A stretch of 50,885 nt of DNA from Chitinispirillia bacterium (GCA_009784115.1 WRCH01000008.1:1-50885), one strand, 5' to 3'. Positions 8,297 through 17,043 are shown, counted from the stretch's first letter. The notes: generated by a model from the sequence alone, not told the origin. Translations and numbers: made by a program.

Positions 8297-9484
8297 ATGG
8301 AACGACAGATTGCAGAATATCTTGATCAATATAATTTTGATGTTAGAAAGACAAAAAACAGCCGTTTTATGGATCAGAAATGCACGCCTGATGTAATTTG
8401 CGCTGTTTGTGAATGTGTCGTAGAATATGTAAAAGATAACGTAAGTATTCAATTTACAAAAAATGACATTTGGAAATCTGAATATGCTAATAATTTGATT
8501 ACAGAATCATTTTCCAAGCCAAATTTATCGAAAGAAGATGCAAAAAGTGAGTACGATAAATTTTTCTCACAGCCGCTTAAAGCTCTGTCATACGCCAAAA
8601 TATTGAATGAAGAAAAGATCGGAACAACAAATTATTATAATGTAAGAAACGCTGAAATACTGCAATATATCTCGTTACGTGAAAAGAGCGCATTGTTTTT
8701 TCTTGATTGTTTTTTAACAAAAACAATGGAAGAAAGCGGTATGATACAATCGTTCAATACTTTTTTTCAGCGACAAAATAGTGCTTCATTGAAAGACCTG
8801 TGCGATGGATTGCTGCAGTTGTACCGTACCAATACTGCAATTAAAGGTGATTACGAACCGCCGCGTATTTACAACAAAATTATTAATATTCTCGCTTTTA
8901 AGCGCAAAGCAAAAGGAATTGTGAAAGGCAAAGTTTCTAAAAATACGCTTACAATTGATGAAATAAGATATAATCGTATAAATTGGCGTGATTTAAATAA
9001 AGATAAAACAATATCACGCCAAGCATACAACGAATTATTTCAACAAAACATTGGCGATAGCAAAGGTTATTATAAATATTATGTTCAAAAAGCGAAAAAA
9101 CTTGTTAGACAGTTACACCCATACAGTGAAATCCACAGGTTTCCTGAATACCCCGGATTGCAGGCGCACCATATTTTTATGGAAAGTGAATTCCCTGAAA
9201 TAGCAGATTATCCCGAAAATATTATCTGTACAACACCTAATCAGCATTTCTATAGGGCGCACCCAAATAATCGAACTTCTGTCGTTGACTCAGGTTATCA
9301 GTTAATTTGTTTACTCTGCAAGCTGGATACCATAGAAATGGATATCCGTTCAGGTAGCAATAATTATTCATTGTCAGATTTTGTAAATGTCTTAAATATC
9401 GGATTCGATACAAGTACATTTACTATGCAAATGGATTATGAAGAAATTAAACATCGAATCGTTAAGAATGCTATCCATCTGTGA
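8297..9484 (+). CDS. HNH-motif restriction endonuclease, partner of the fused methyltransferase
   Basis: Predicted nuclease of 395 aa. The only recognisable motif is in the C-terminal third: AHHIFMESEFPE with H291-H292, N308 in ENIICTTP and H317 in NQHFYRAHP, a beta-beta-alpha-metal (HNH) active site. The N-terminal 280 residues have no motif I recognise; they probably hold DNA-recognition and dimerisation parts, including a lysine-rich segment at about 195-225. The start lies four bases after the methyltransferase stop, so the pair is one operon and the identification as the cognate restriction enzyme is contextual. HNH catalytic sites are known in type IIS enzymes such as Eco31I. Base composition is AT-rich like the methyltransferase and unlike ileS. 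Confidence 0.82.
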   Translation: MERQIAEYLDQYNFDVRKTKNSRFMDQKCTPDVICAVCECVVEYVKDNVSIQFTKNDIWKSEYANNLITESFSKPNLSKEDAKSEYDKFFSQPLKALSYAKILNEEKIGTTNYYNVRNAEILQYISLREKSALFFLDCFLTKTMEESGMIQSFNTFFQRQNSASLKDLCDGLLQLYRTNTAIKGDYEPPRIYNKIINILAFKRKAKGIVKGKVSKNTLTIDEIRYNRINWRDLNKDKTISRQAYNELFQQNIGDSKGYYKYYVQKAKKLVRQLHPYSEIHRFPEYPGLQAHHIFMESEFPEIADYPENIICTTPNQHFYRAHPNNRTSVVDSGYQLICLLCKLDTIEMDIRSGSNNYSLSDFVNVLNIGFDTSTFTMQMDYEEIKHRIVKNAIHL

Positions 9485-9595
9485 AAGTTTAAAAAAAATG
9501 TAATATGGTTTTATTCAAAACAACTAAACAGATAAACTATTTTATGTTTCAAAGTATAGTGATTCGCAAAAGGATGGAGATTAATTAAGGACAAT

Positions 9596-12500
9596 ATGAA
9601 ACAGGAACATTTTCAAAACGTAAATACCCAAATAAGATTTCCTCAAATAGAATCAGAGATTCTTGACTTATGGAACAAAGAGGAAACTTTTAAGAAGTCG
9701 CTTGAAGCTACAGCTAAAGAGCAGGCGTTCGTATTTTATGACGGCCCCCCTTTCGCTACGGGACTGCCTCACTACGGCCATTTATTGGCGGGGACGCTAA
9801 AAGATATAATTCCGCGCTACTGGACTATGCGCGGGTATAATGTTGAACGCCGCTTTGGCTGGGACTGTCACGGACTGCCGGTTGAAAATGAGATGGAAAA
9901 AGAGTTCAAGGTATCGGGTAAGCGTGATATTGAAAAACTTGGCATCCACGTATTTAACGAAGCGTGTCGCTCTATTGTTCTGCGCTATACGGGTCAGTGG
10001 GAAAAAGTTGTTAACAGGATGGGGCGATGGGTTGATTTTGTAAATCAATACCGCACTATGGATCCGCCGTATATGGAAAGTATTTGGTGGGTGTTTAAGC
10101 AGGTGTGGGAGAAGGAACTTATTTACAGAGGGTTTCGGGTGCAGCCATATTGTCCAAGATGCGCTACTCCGCTCTCAAATTTTGAGGTTAACGAAGGGTA
10201 TAAGGAGATCAGCGGTCCGTCTATTACGGTGATGTTTCCTCTTGTTGATGATCCGTCCACAAAAATATTAGTGTGGACTACAACGCCGTGGACACTGCCG
10301 TCTAATGTTGCGCTTGCAGTTGGGGCTGATATCACATATCTCAAAATTAAGGATGGTGATAATACTTACATCATCGCAAAAGACCGGCTTGGCGCTTATT
10401 ACAAAGATGTGTCGACCGTTGAGATCATCAGCGAAATAAAAGGCAGTGATCTTGTCGGATTACGTTATGTTCCAATGTTTGATTACTTCAAGGACAAAGA
10501 CCCGCGTTTCTTCACTGTCACCGCGGCTGATTTTGTATCAACGGAAGACGGAGCAGGTATCGTACACATCGCGCCTGCGTTTGGTGAGGATGACTTTGCG
10601 GTCGGTCAAAAATTGGGATTGCCTATTGTTTGTCCGGTAGATGACGAAGGAAAATTTACAGAAGAAGTTCCGCAGTGGAAAGGCAAACTCGTTTATACTG
10701 CCGATGATGAAATCATCCGCCATATAAAATCAATAGAAAGAATGTTTCATAAAACAGCAACTGTCCACAGATACCCTCATTGTTACCGTTGTGATACTGC
10801 TCTCATCTATAAGGCGATCACAACATGGTTTATGAAAATTGATCCGCTAAAACCCAATATGCTTCACAACAACGAGCAGATTCATTGGGTGCCGTCTCAT
10901 CTCCAAACAGGCCGCTTCGGTAAAGGGATAGCAAGTGCGCCCGATTGGAACATATCAAGGAATCGCTATTGGGGAACTCCTCTTCCAGTGTGGCTGTGCG
11001 AATGCGGTCATACGGAGTGCGTTGGCGGACTTGACGAACTGCATAAGCTTGTTGGTAATGGTAATAAATCAGCCGGTGAAAATATCCACGCCCAAACAGC
11101 ACGCAAAGTACAGGAAAGCTTGAAGACGGATGACGTGGCGAAACGGATGTCTGACGCCGGTATTGATCAATCATGGACGCAGATGCTGAAAGATGTTGAG
11201 ATCAGCAGTGTTGATATCCATCGCCATATAGTTGACGAGCTTGAAGCAAAATGTCCTAAATGCAAAGCATTAATGCACCGTACAACAGAGGTGCTTGACT
11301 GCTGGTTTGAATCGGGTTCGATGCCTTACGCGCAGCAGCATTATCCATTTGAAAACAAAGAGGTCTTCGAGAAAAATTTCCCGGCAGATTTTATCGCCGA
11401 GGGACTCGATCAAACACGCGGATGGTTTTATACGCTGACTGTTTTGGCTGGCGCGCTCTTTTCAAAACCTGCTTTTAAAAATGTAATTGTCAACGGAATT
11501 ATTCTCGCTGAGGACGGAAAAAAGTTATCAAAACGTTTGCGAAACTATGCTCCGCCGGAAGAAGTCCTTAATGATTTAGGCGCCGACAGTCTTCGACTGT
11601 TTTTGATAAATTCTCCGGCAGTAAAGGCCGAAGACTTACGCTTTTCAGAAAAAGGCGTTATGGAAATGTCGCGTGCGGTGCTTCTGCCTTTCTGGAACGC
11701 GTATTCATTTTTTGTGACTTATGCTAATGTTGACGGATGGAAACCAGCGAGTGAAGAGCTGCCTCAAAGTCAGGCGGAACTTGACAGGTGGATAATATCA
11801 CTGTTGAATGACGTCATTGCATCAGTCAACAAAGAGATGGAGCGCTACAATCTATACAAAGTAGTTCCGCTTCTCGTTGACTTTATCGACAATCTCACAA
11901 ACTGGTATATCCGCAGAAGCCGCCGCAGGTTTTGGAAGAGTGAGAACGACGGCGATAAGATGGCGGCTTACGGAACGCTCTACTATGTATTGGTTCAGTT
12001 CTCAAAAGTCATGGCACCGTTTTTGCCTTTTTTAACCGAGGCAATCTATAGAAATCTTGTCGTTGGAAAAATTGAAGGCGCGCCGTCAAGCGTGCATTTG
12101 ACAAAATATCCTTGTGCTGTAGAGACAACGATTGACGAAGATCTTGGTTTAAAGATGCAGCTTGTGCGTCAGGCGGTGACTATGGGACGCAGCATGCGCA
12201 GTCGTTTTACTATAAAGACCCGTCAGCCACTCAGTGAGTTTACAATTGTTCTCGCGGATAAGCGCAAAATCGATCTCATTAAAGATATGGAAGCGCTCAT
12301 AAAAGATGAACTCAATGTGAAAAAAGTAACATTCGATTCTCAGGAAGAGCGCGTAGTAAGCGTGAGCGCTAAACCAAATTTCAAAAAACTTGGGAAATTG
12401 TTTGGTCCCTCTATGAAAGAGGCTTCCGCAATAATCGAAAAATTCAGTAACGCCGATATAAAAACGCTTGAATCCGGCTCAACAATAGAGGTTCTTGGAA

Positions 12501-12877
12501 AAACGCTTACGTATGAAGATATAGAGATCCGCCGTACAAAGCATGAGGGCGTAGAGGTTCAGACAGAGGGCGAGCTTACTATTGGGCTTGAAACCACTAT
12601 CACTCCTGATCTTAAAAACGAGTGTATGGCAAGGGAGTTTGTAAACCGTGTTCAGAATCTTCGCAAAAGCAGTGGATTTAATGTCAGTGATCGGATTATC
12701 ATCCACACTGCTTGTCCTGCGGAGATTGAAAGCGCATTGAAACAGTTTAATGAGTACGTTTGCGCGGAGACTCTCGCTGTTGACATACAATTCAATAGTG
12801 AGATGTCTCAAAACGGTGAAGTGGCAGATGTGGAAGATCTCGCGTTAAAGATAAAAGTAGAAAAAACGGAGGCGTAA
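9596..12877 (+). CDS. ileS: Isoleucyl-tRNA synthetase
   Basis: Class I aminoacyl-tRNA synthetase of 1093 aa that charges tRNA-Ile in the cytoplasm. The HIGH signature reads GLPHYGHLLAG near residue 58 and the KMSKS loop reads KKLSKRL near residue 640. Between them lies the CP1 editing domain (TTTPWTLPSN, GAGIVHIAPAFGEDDF). Cysteine pairs (YCPRC, CYRC, CECG, CPKC) look like zinc knuckles. The length and long C-terminal extension match the eukaryote-like IleS2 group, which in other organisms is often less mupirocin-sensitive; that property is not shown here. The AAGGA before the ATG fits. No T-box leader was found in the 110-base gap after the nuclease gene. The stop is one base from the next gene. 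Confidence 0.97.
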   Translation: MKQEHFQNVNTQIRFPQIESEILDLWNKEETFKKSLEATAKEQAFVFYDGPPFATGLPHYGHLLAGTLKDIIPRYWTMRGYNVERRFGWDCHGLPVENEMEKEFKVSGKRDIEKLGIHVFNEACRSIVLRYTGQWEKVVNRMGRWVDFVNQYRTMDPPYMESIWWVFKQVWEKELIYRGFRVQPYCPRCATPLSNFEVNEGYKEISGPSITVMFPLVDDPSTKILVWTTTPWTLPSNVALAVGADITYLKIKDGDNTYIIAKDRLGAYYKDVSTVEIISEIKGSDLVGLRYVPMFDYFKDKDPRFFTVTAADFVSTEDGAGIVHIAPAFGEDDFAVGQKLGLPIVCPVDDEGKFTEEVPQWKGKLVYTADDEIIRHIKSIERMFHKTATVHRYPHCYRCDTALIYKAITTWFMKIDPLKPNMLHNNEQIHWVPSHLQTGRFGKGIASAPDWNISRNRYWGTPLPVWLCECGHTECVGGLDELHKLVGNGNKSAGENIHAQTARKVQESLKTDDVAKRMSDAGIDQSWTQMLKDVEISSVDIHRHIVDELEAKCPKCKALMHRTTEVLDCWFESGSMPYAQQHYPFENKEVFEKNFPADFIAEGLDQTRGWFYTLTVLAGALFSKPAFKNVIVNGIILAEDGKKLSKRLRNYAPPEEVLNDLGADSLRLFLINSPAVKAEDLRFSEKGVMEMSRAVLLPFWNAYSFFVTYANVDGWKPASEELPQSQAELDRWIISLLNDVIASVNKEMERYNLYKVVPLLVDFIDNLTNWYIRRSRRRFWKSENDGDKMAAYGTLYYVLVQFSKVMAPFLPFLTEAIYRNLVVGKIEGAPSSVHLTKYPCAVETTIDEDLGLKMQLVRQAVTMGRSMRSRFTIKTRQPLSEFTIVLADKRKIDLIKDMEALIKDELNVKKVTFDSQEERVVSVSAKPNFKKLGKLFGPSMKEASAIIEKFSNADIKTLESGSTIEVLGKTLTYEDIEIRRTKHEGVEVQTEGELTIGLETTITPDLKNECMAREFVNRVQNLRKSSGFNVSDRIIIHTACPAEIESALKQFNEYVCAETLAVDIQFNSEMSQNGEVADVEDLALKIKVEKTEA

Positions 12878-12881
12878 GCTG
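12868..12881 (+). promoter_or_regulatory. Shine-Dalgarno plus CTG start of the LpxL-like gene
   Basis: GGAGG at 12868-12872 inside the last ileS codons is followed six bases later by CTG (12879-12881), one base after the ileS TAA. The reading frame from this CTG stays open and gives a typical basic, then hydrophobic N terminus. The first ATG is 33 codons further on, inside conserved sequence and without a ribosome-binding site. Confidence 0.65.
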
Positions 12882-13814
12882 AAAATTCTGCGGCGCATAA
12901 AAAAGAAAATCCCAAGACGCCACAGGGAGCTTTTTCTCGGCTATGCGGCCCAAGCAGGGTTATTTATAGGCCGTAACATGCCAAGGCGTTTGGGCCTGAT
13001 GCTGTTTTCTTTTCTTGGAATGTGTTTTTACTATATTTCTCATAGAGAGCGCTGCCGCACGCTTCATCACTTAAATTTTATTTATGGTGATGAGTGGGGT
13101 GAGCGCAAAATAAAAAGTGTTGCTTTAGAGGTCTTCAAGAATGCTGGGAAAAATTTGTTTGACGGTGTAAATTTAGGAGCCATGAGCGAAGAGGAACTCG
13201 ACAAAGTTGTATCATCCGACAGTCTTCATAAGTTTAAAGAAGCTTATGACAAAGGCAAGGGAGTCGTTGGTATTGTTGCGCATCTAGGCTGTTTTGAGAT
13301 GCTGCTGCATCTTTTTTCTTTGAAAGGCATGAAGAGTTTTGCCATAGGCAGAAAATTTGACAATGAGAAAGTAGACGAGGTGGTACGCGCCATGAGAAGC
13401 GGGCCTGACATTGAATACATGGACCGCTCTGAAAACAGCCGCAAGGTGATACGTTTTTTACAACAGGGCCGCGTAATGGGCGCTCTCATTGATCAAGATA
13501 CAAAAGTAGAGGGAGTTTTTGCTGATTTTCTGGGGCAGCCTGCCTTCACTCCAAGCGGCCCGATGCACATTGCCATGAAGTTTAACATCCCGGCGTTTGT
13601 AGTTGTTACCGCGCGTATAAAGGGTGATAAACATTATGTATTTGTAAGCGATCAGCTCTCACTTGACGATACCGGGGATTTTAATAATGATCTTATATCC
13701 AATGTACAGAAAGCTAACGATATCATAAGCCATTATATAAACAAATTCCCGGAGCAATGGGTATGGATGCACAAGCGCTGGGCTACTAAACCTGAAAATG
13801 TAACACAGAAATAG
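12879..13814 (+). CDS. LpxL/HtrB-like lipid A acyltransferase
   Basis: Inner-membrane acyltransferase of the LpxL/LpxM (lysophospholipid acyltransferase) family, expected to add a secondary acyl chain to lipid A. From a CTG start at 12879 it is 311 aa, the normal length; the first ATG (12978) would give 278 aa and remove conserved N-terminal sequence (PRRHRELFLG, FIGRNMPRRLG). The catalytic H-x4-E motif is in VAHLGCFEML. Other family marks are GRKFDN, a run like VMGALIDQD, and the C-terminal PEQWVWMHKRWAT. It sits directly after ileS and before lptC/lptA, forming an envelope-lipid set. Which acyl position it serves cannot be told. Confidence 0.85.
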   Translation: MKILRRIKKKIPRRHRELFLGYAAQAGLFIGRNMPRRLGLMLFSFLGMCFYYISHRERCRTLHHLNFIYGDEWGERKIKSVALEVFKNAGKNLFDGVNLGAMSEEELDKVVSSDSLHKFKEAYDKGKGVVGIVAHLGCFEMLLHLFSLKGMKSFAIGRKFDNEKVDEVVRAMRSGPDIEYMDRSENSRKVIRFLQQGRVMGALIDQDTKVEGVFADFLGQPAFTPSGPMHIAMKFNIPAFVVVTARIKGDKHYVFVSDQLSLDDTGDFNNDLISNVQKANDIISHYINKFPEQWVWMHKRWATKPENVTQK

Positions 13815-13815
13815 T

Positions 13816-14406
13816 ATGTTTAAAATAAGAAAAATATTGTCTTTATTGTTCTTTGCGGTCATTTGTTTTTTTCCCAGCTGCGGATCGCCGAAAGAGACGA
13901 TTCCTGTTGCCGGTGAAGAGATTATCACAGAACCGCGCCAAGAGTTCGGCGGTGCCGCCTTCTTCTTCTATGAAAACGAAATCAGACGCTGGAGGCTTGA
14001 TGCCGATTTCATGAGCCGTCCCTTAACAGACTCGGGAAGAGTTCTTGTAGTTCCGGTGCAGATAATGGTCTACGACTCTCTTGGCAAGCCGGCAACGCGT
14101 ATAGTTGCGGACAGCGGCTCTACCGATTCCGTAATGGAGCAGTTTGACTTATGGGGCAGCGTACTTATCAGAACCGAAGAGGGTATGACGGTAAAAAGCG
14201 AGCAGCTGCGCTGGTTTAAAGATGCGCGGAGAGTAACAAGCGATACATATGTTCAAATAGAAACCCCAAAGGGCGATATGCTCAGAGGCAGGGGGCTTGA
14301 AGCAAACGACAACTTCACCCGCTTCTCATTTAAAGCAAACGTAAGAGGAAAATTCCCCGACTTCAGAAAGCGCATAGAGGAAGAAGATGATTTCCTTAAA
14401 TTTTAA
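13816..14406 (+). CDS. lptC: LptC-like LPS transport lipoprotein
   Basis: Predicted LPS-bridge component of 196 aa that takes LPS from LptBFG and passes it to LptA. A signal peptide leads to a lipobox-like PSC (C22), so it appears lipid-anchored rather than held by a transmembrane helix as in E. coli. The body (about residues 55-190) has the LptC/OstA beta-jellyroll pattern: ENEIRRWRLDADF, a MVYDSLGKP turn, VEQFDLWGSV-type strands, then LRGRGLEANDNFTRFSF, close to the LptC signature GxGxxxNxxxxxF. It lies one base after the acyltransferase and overlaps the next, LptA-like frame by 20 bases if that gene starts at its first ATG. Confidence 0.83.
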   Translation: MFKIRKILSLLFFAVICFFPSCGSPKETIPVAGEEIITEPRQEFGGAAFFFYENEIRRWRLDADFMSRPLTDSGRVLVVPVQIMVYDSLGKPATRIVADSGSTDSVMEQFDLWGSVLIRTEEGMTVKSEQLRWFKDARRVTSDTYVQIETPKGDMLRGRGLEANDNFTRFSFKANVRGKFPDFRKRIEEEDDFLKF

Positions 14407-15880
14407 ATTAGGGGCGCAATTCGCAAGAGATTTACCGCGTTGCCGCCGTTGCGCCGTTTTATCGTTCTTAGGCGCTTTTGGAGGATGCTTGTCATATCGT
14501 ACTAAATTTTCGTCCTTGATTCTCCTTTTCGTCCTTATCATACTATGCCCGGCCAACACATCCGCCTCCACCGACGGCGCCCTTATCTTAGAACGCGCCA
14601 ATACAAACGAAAATGTCTACAGCGGCGGCGAACTTGTGAGTCATCTGCGCGGCAACGTTGTTTTCCGCTACGAAGATATGCGCATCTCCTCCGACGAAGC
14701 TACGTGGTGGAGAAAAGCCGGAAAAGTTCATTTCAGAAAAAATGTTCGGGTAGACCGCGCGGGAGATATTATTACCTGCGATCAGATGCGTTTTACAAGA
14801 GATAGAAATATGCTGACCGCAGCCGGACAGTTCCGCTATCAGGACAGCGCTCAAATTACATTCCTCAGCGGTAACGAGGCAGAGTATTCAGTTGATAAAA
14901 AAATATTTACTGTAAGAGGCAGGCCGCTTCTTGTCAGGAAAGACAGCACAGACGCAGACACGCTCTTTATCAGCGGACGCATTATGACTTATGACGACTC
15001 TCTCAAAGTGGCTACAGTTACAGACAGCGTGCGTATAACAAGAGGCAGTTTATTAGCAACATGCAGAACCGCGCAATATTTCACAGAAACGAGTATGGCT
15101 TACTTGCGCAGATCGCCGGAAGTTTTTTACGAGGGCCACCGCGTGGTCGGCGATACGATAGATCTTCACTTTGGCGAAGAGACGCTTAAAAGCGCGCGCG
15201 TTGTAGGTAACTCTCACGGACGCTATACGGAAGTTGCAGCCTCGTCAAATGATACATCCGTTACGTATATTTGGAGCGACAGTTTACTTTTGACAATGTC
15301 TGATTCGGGGCAGATGGAAACGATGAAGGCTTACGGCAAAGTACATGGCCGCTACATTGAAGTAGCTCCTTTGTCAAATGACACATCCGTCACCAATATT
15401 TGGAGTGACAGCTTACTATTGACAATGACCGCCGACTCCGGACAGGGGCGCCTGGAGGCGATGAGGGCTTTTGGCAATGTGCACGGCCATTATCTTGAAA
15501 TTTCATCTGTGTCAAGCGATACGGCAATCACCAATATTTGGAGCGACAGTTTATTATTGACAATGTCTGAAACTAGAAAGCTTGATTCCATACAGGCTTT
15601 TGGCCGTGTTATAAGCCGTTACTTTGCGGCGGGCGACAGCGCGAGGGCAAATGAGGTTACCGGCCGTACGATGGTTTTAAAATTCAGTGAGGCCGGTAAA
15701 ATTGAAAGAGCTCACGTATCAGGCAACGCCAAAAGCATCTACTACATAGAGGAGTCGGACGGCGGCGGCAGAAACGAGGCGAGCGGAGATCAGATCATCG
15801 TGAGCTTTGTGCTTGGCCGCGCGAGGCTTCTGCACTTAAGAGGAAACGCACGCGGAACATTTTTCCCTAATGTTAATTAA
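14387..15880 (+). CDS. lptA: Enlarged LptA/OstA-like periplasmic protein with tandem repeats
   Basis: Periplasmic LPS-bridge protein of the LptA (OstA) fold, unusually long at up to 497 aa versus about 180 for E. coli LptA. A hydrophobic signal (SSLILLFVLIILCPANTSAS) ends near residue 61. OstA-type strands follow (GGELVSHLRGNVVFRYEDMRISSDEA; VHFRKNVRV). Three near-identical tandem units of 43-46 aa (HGRY/HGHY...NIWSDSLLLTM...AFG) occupy 15215-15343, 15344-15481 and 15482-15610. The start is uncertain: ATG at 14387 overlaps lptC, but TTG at 14489, four bases after GGAGG, begins just before the signal peptide. The extra strands might lengthen the periplasmic bridge (inference). It converges with the phosphatase gene, overlapping by eight bases. 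Confidence 0.8.
   Translation: MISLNFKLGAQFARDLPRCRRCAVLSFLGAFGGCLSYRTKFSSLILLFVLIILCPANTSASTDGALILERANTNENVYSGGELVSHLRGNVVFRYEDMRISSDEATWWRKAGKVHFRKNVRVDRAGDIITCDQMRFTRDRNMLTAAGQFRYQDSAQITFLSGNEAEYSVDKKIFTVRGRPLLVRKDSTDADTLFISGRIMTYDDSLKVATVTDSVRITRGSLLATCRTAQYFTETSMAYLRRSPEVFYEGHRVVGDTIDLHFGEETLKSARVVGNSHGRYTEVAASSNDTSVTYIWSDSLLLTMSDSGQMETMKAYGKVHGRYIEVAPLSNDTSVTNIWSDSLLLTMTADSGQGRLEAMRAFGNVHGHYLEISSVSSDTAITNIWSDSLLLTMSETRKLDSIQAFGRVISRYFAAGDSARANEVTGRTMVLKFSEAGKIERAHVSGNAKSIYYIEESDGGGRNEASGDQIIVSFVLGRARLLHLRGNARGTFFPNVN
15215..15610 (+). repeat. Three tandem 129-138-bp coding repeats in lptA-like gene
   Basis: Three consecutive units (15215-15343, 15344-15481, 15482-15610) encode 43, 46 and 43 aa sharing IWSDSLLLTM and a closing AFG(N/R)V or AYGKV. 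DNA similarity is high around TTTGGAG(C/T)GACAG, so the units are recent duplications and could vary in number between strains. Confidence 0.85.
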
Positions 15881-17018
15881 GCATCAAGTATTTAATCTTT
15901 TTCGCAATATCAGTATTGTCAAATTTGCCCCTGAACAATTCACTGCCTGCGCCTATGGCGAATATCGGAACCGGTACGCCGGTGTGGCTTGTCGTAGTCC
16001 AGTGGTAGGTGTTATCATAAGCTTTGGTCAGGCCGCCTGTTTCGTGATCTGATGTTACGATTATAAGGGTTTTGCCGGGGTATTTCTCATAAAAATCAAG
16101 TGCGATTTTTACTGATTGCGAAAAGTCAATCATCTCATGAACCATAGCGTCATAATCATTATCATGGGATACAAAGTCTATTAATCCACCCTCTGCCATA
16201 AAGAAAAAGCCGTTAGCGTTTTTAAGGCGCTCGATTCCTGTCCGCGTAAAATCGGCAAGCGTCCATCCGGCATCGCCGCCGCGGTCAATCGCCCTGACAA
16301 GCGTTTCCGGATGATGGCCGAATCCCTGTACCATCAAAATTTTTTGCGGCGGCGGCGCTGCCGCTAAATCCTCTTTTGTACGCACAATGGCGTAGCCCGC
16401 GCGAAAGATCCGATCATAAATGTTCTCTGTCTCCCCCGCCTCGTTAACGCTCATTGGGTGCAAAAAACCGGAACCGGCAAAAAAATGAAAACCGGATGGC
16501 GCAAGCTGGGCTGCTATAGCGTGGTAGTTGTAACGGCTCTCTTCGCTTGCGTAAAACGCGGCAGGCGTTGCGTGGTCTATACTTACGCTTGTGGCGATTC
16601 CTATTTTATAACCGAGTTTTTTCAGATCGTAGGTAAAACTTTTTAAAACCCGCCCCTGCGGATCTATACCAACAACTTCATTATTTATCTTGACCCCTGC
16701 GGCAATTGCGGTACCGGCAGCCGATGAACACGTTACTTTATTATTAGCTGAATGCGTAGTAACCTCCCCTGTAACAGGGAATTGTGTGAATGAGAGAGCG
16801 CCGTTACCGCTCCAAACAGCATTCTGCGATGTCAAGTACGCCTGCGCAGCCTCGATATGAGCGTAACCCATTCCGTCGCCTATAAACAGGAAAACATATT
16901 TTGGCTTCTGATGCCTTGCAGGTTTATGGTCATTTTCATTCTGATCAACACAGGAGATTAAAAACGCGGCGGTAATAATAAACATCAATAAGAGTGATTT
17001 ATTGAATTTTATCTTCAT
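15873..17018 (-). CDS. Alkaline phosphatase family lipoprotein
   Basis: Secreted phosphomonoesterase of the PhoA superfamily, 381 aa. The signal peptide ends in lipobox LISC (C23), so the enzyme should be membrane-tethered. Metal-site segments are FIGDGMGY (D48), SIDHATPAA, a DFVSHDNDYDAM segment, TSDHETGG and a final histidine in TTTSHTGVPVPIF. The nucleophile loop reads VTCSSAAGTA: the serine is S98, and the residue before it is Cys where E. coli PhoA has Asp101. It converges with the lptA-like gene. A good ribosome-binding site (GGGGGAG) precedes the ATG, and a 100-bp dispersed repeat begins 25 bases upstream. No PHO box was recognised. Confidence 0.92.
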   Translation of the reverse strand: MKIKFNKSLLLMFIITAAFLISCVDQNENDHKPARHQKPKYVFLFIGDGMGYAHIEAAQAYLTSQNAVWSGNGALSFTQFPVTGEVTTHSANNKVTCSSAAGTAIAAGVKINNEVVGIDPQGRVLKSFTYDLKKLGYKIGIATSVSIDHATPAAFYASEESRYNYHAIAAQLAPSGFHFFAGSGFLHPMSVNEAGETENIYDRIFRAGYAIVRTKEDLAAAPPPQKILMVQGFGHHPETLVRAIDRGGDAGWTLADFTRTGIERLKNANGFFFMAEGGLIDFVSHDNDYDAMVHEMIDFSQSVKIALDFYEKYPGKTLIIVTSDHETGGLTKAYDNTYHWTTTSHTGVPVPIFAIGAGSELFRGKFDNTDIAKKIKYLMLN

Positions 17019-17043
17019 GGATTGTCTCCCCCCTGTATATTGA

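Noticed and set aside
9485-9595. T-box leader for ileS
   Set aside because: The gap is only about 110 AT-rich bases, part of which must be the nuclease 3' end; no T-box motif or terminator/antiterminator pair is seen.
12978-13814. Start of the LpxL-like gene at the first ATG
   Set aside because: It would remove 33 residues of family-like N terminus and has no Shine-Dalgarno; the CTG at 12879 has one at ideal spacing.
15215-15610. CRISPR-like or VNTR non-coding array
   Set aside because: The repeats are in-frame within the lptA-like gene, 129-138 bp long without spacers, and encode conserved protein units.
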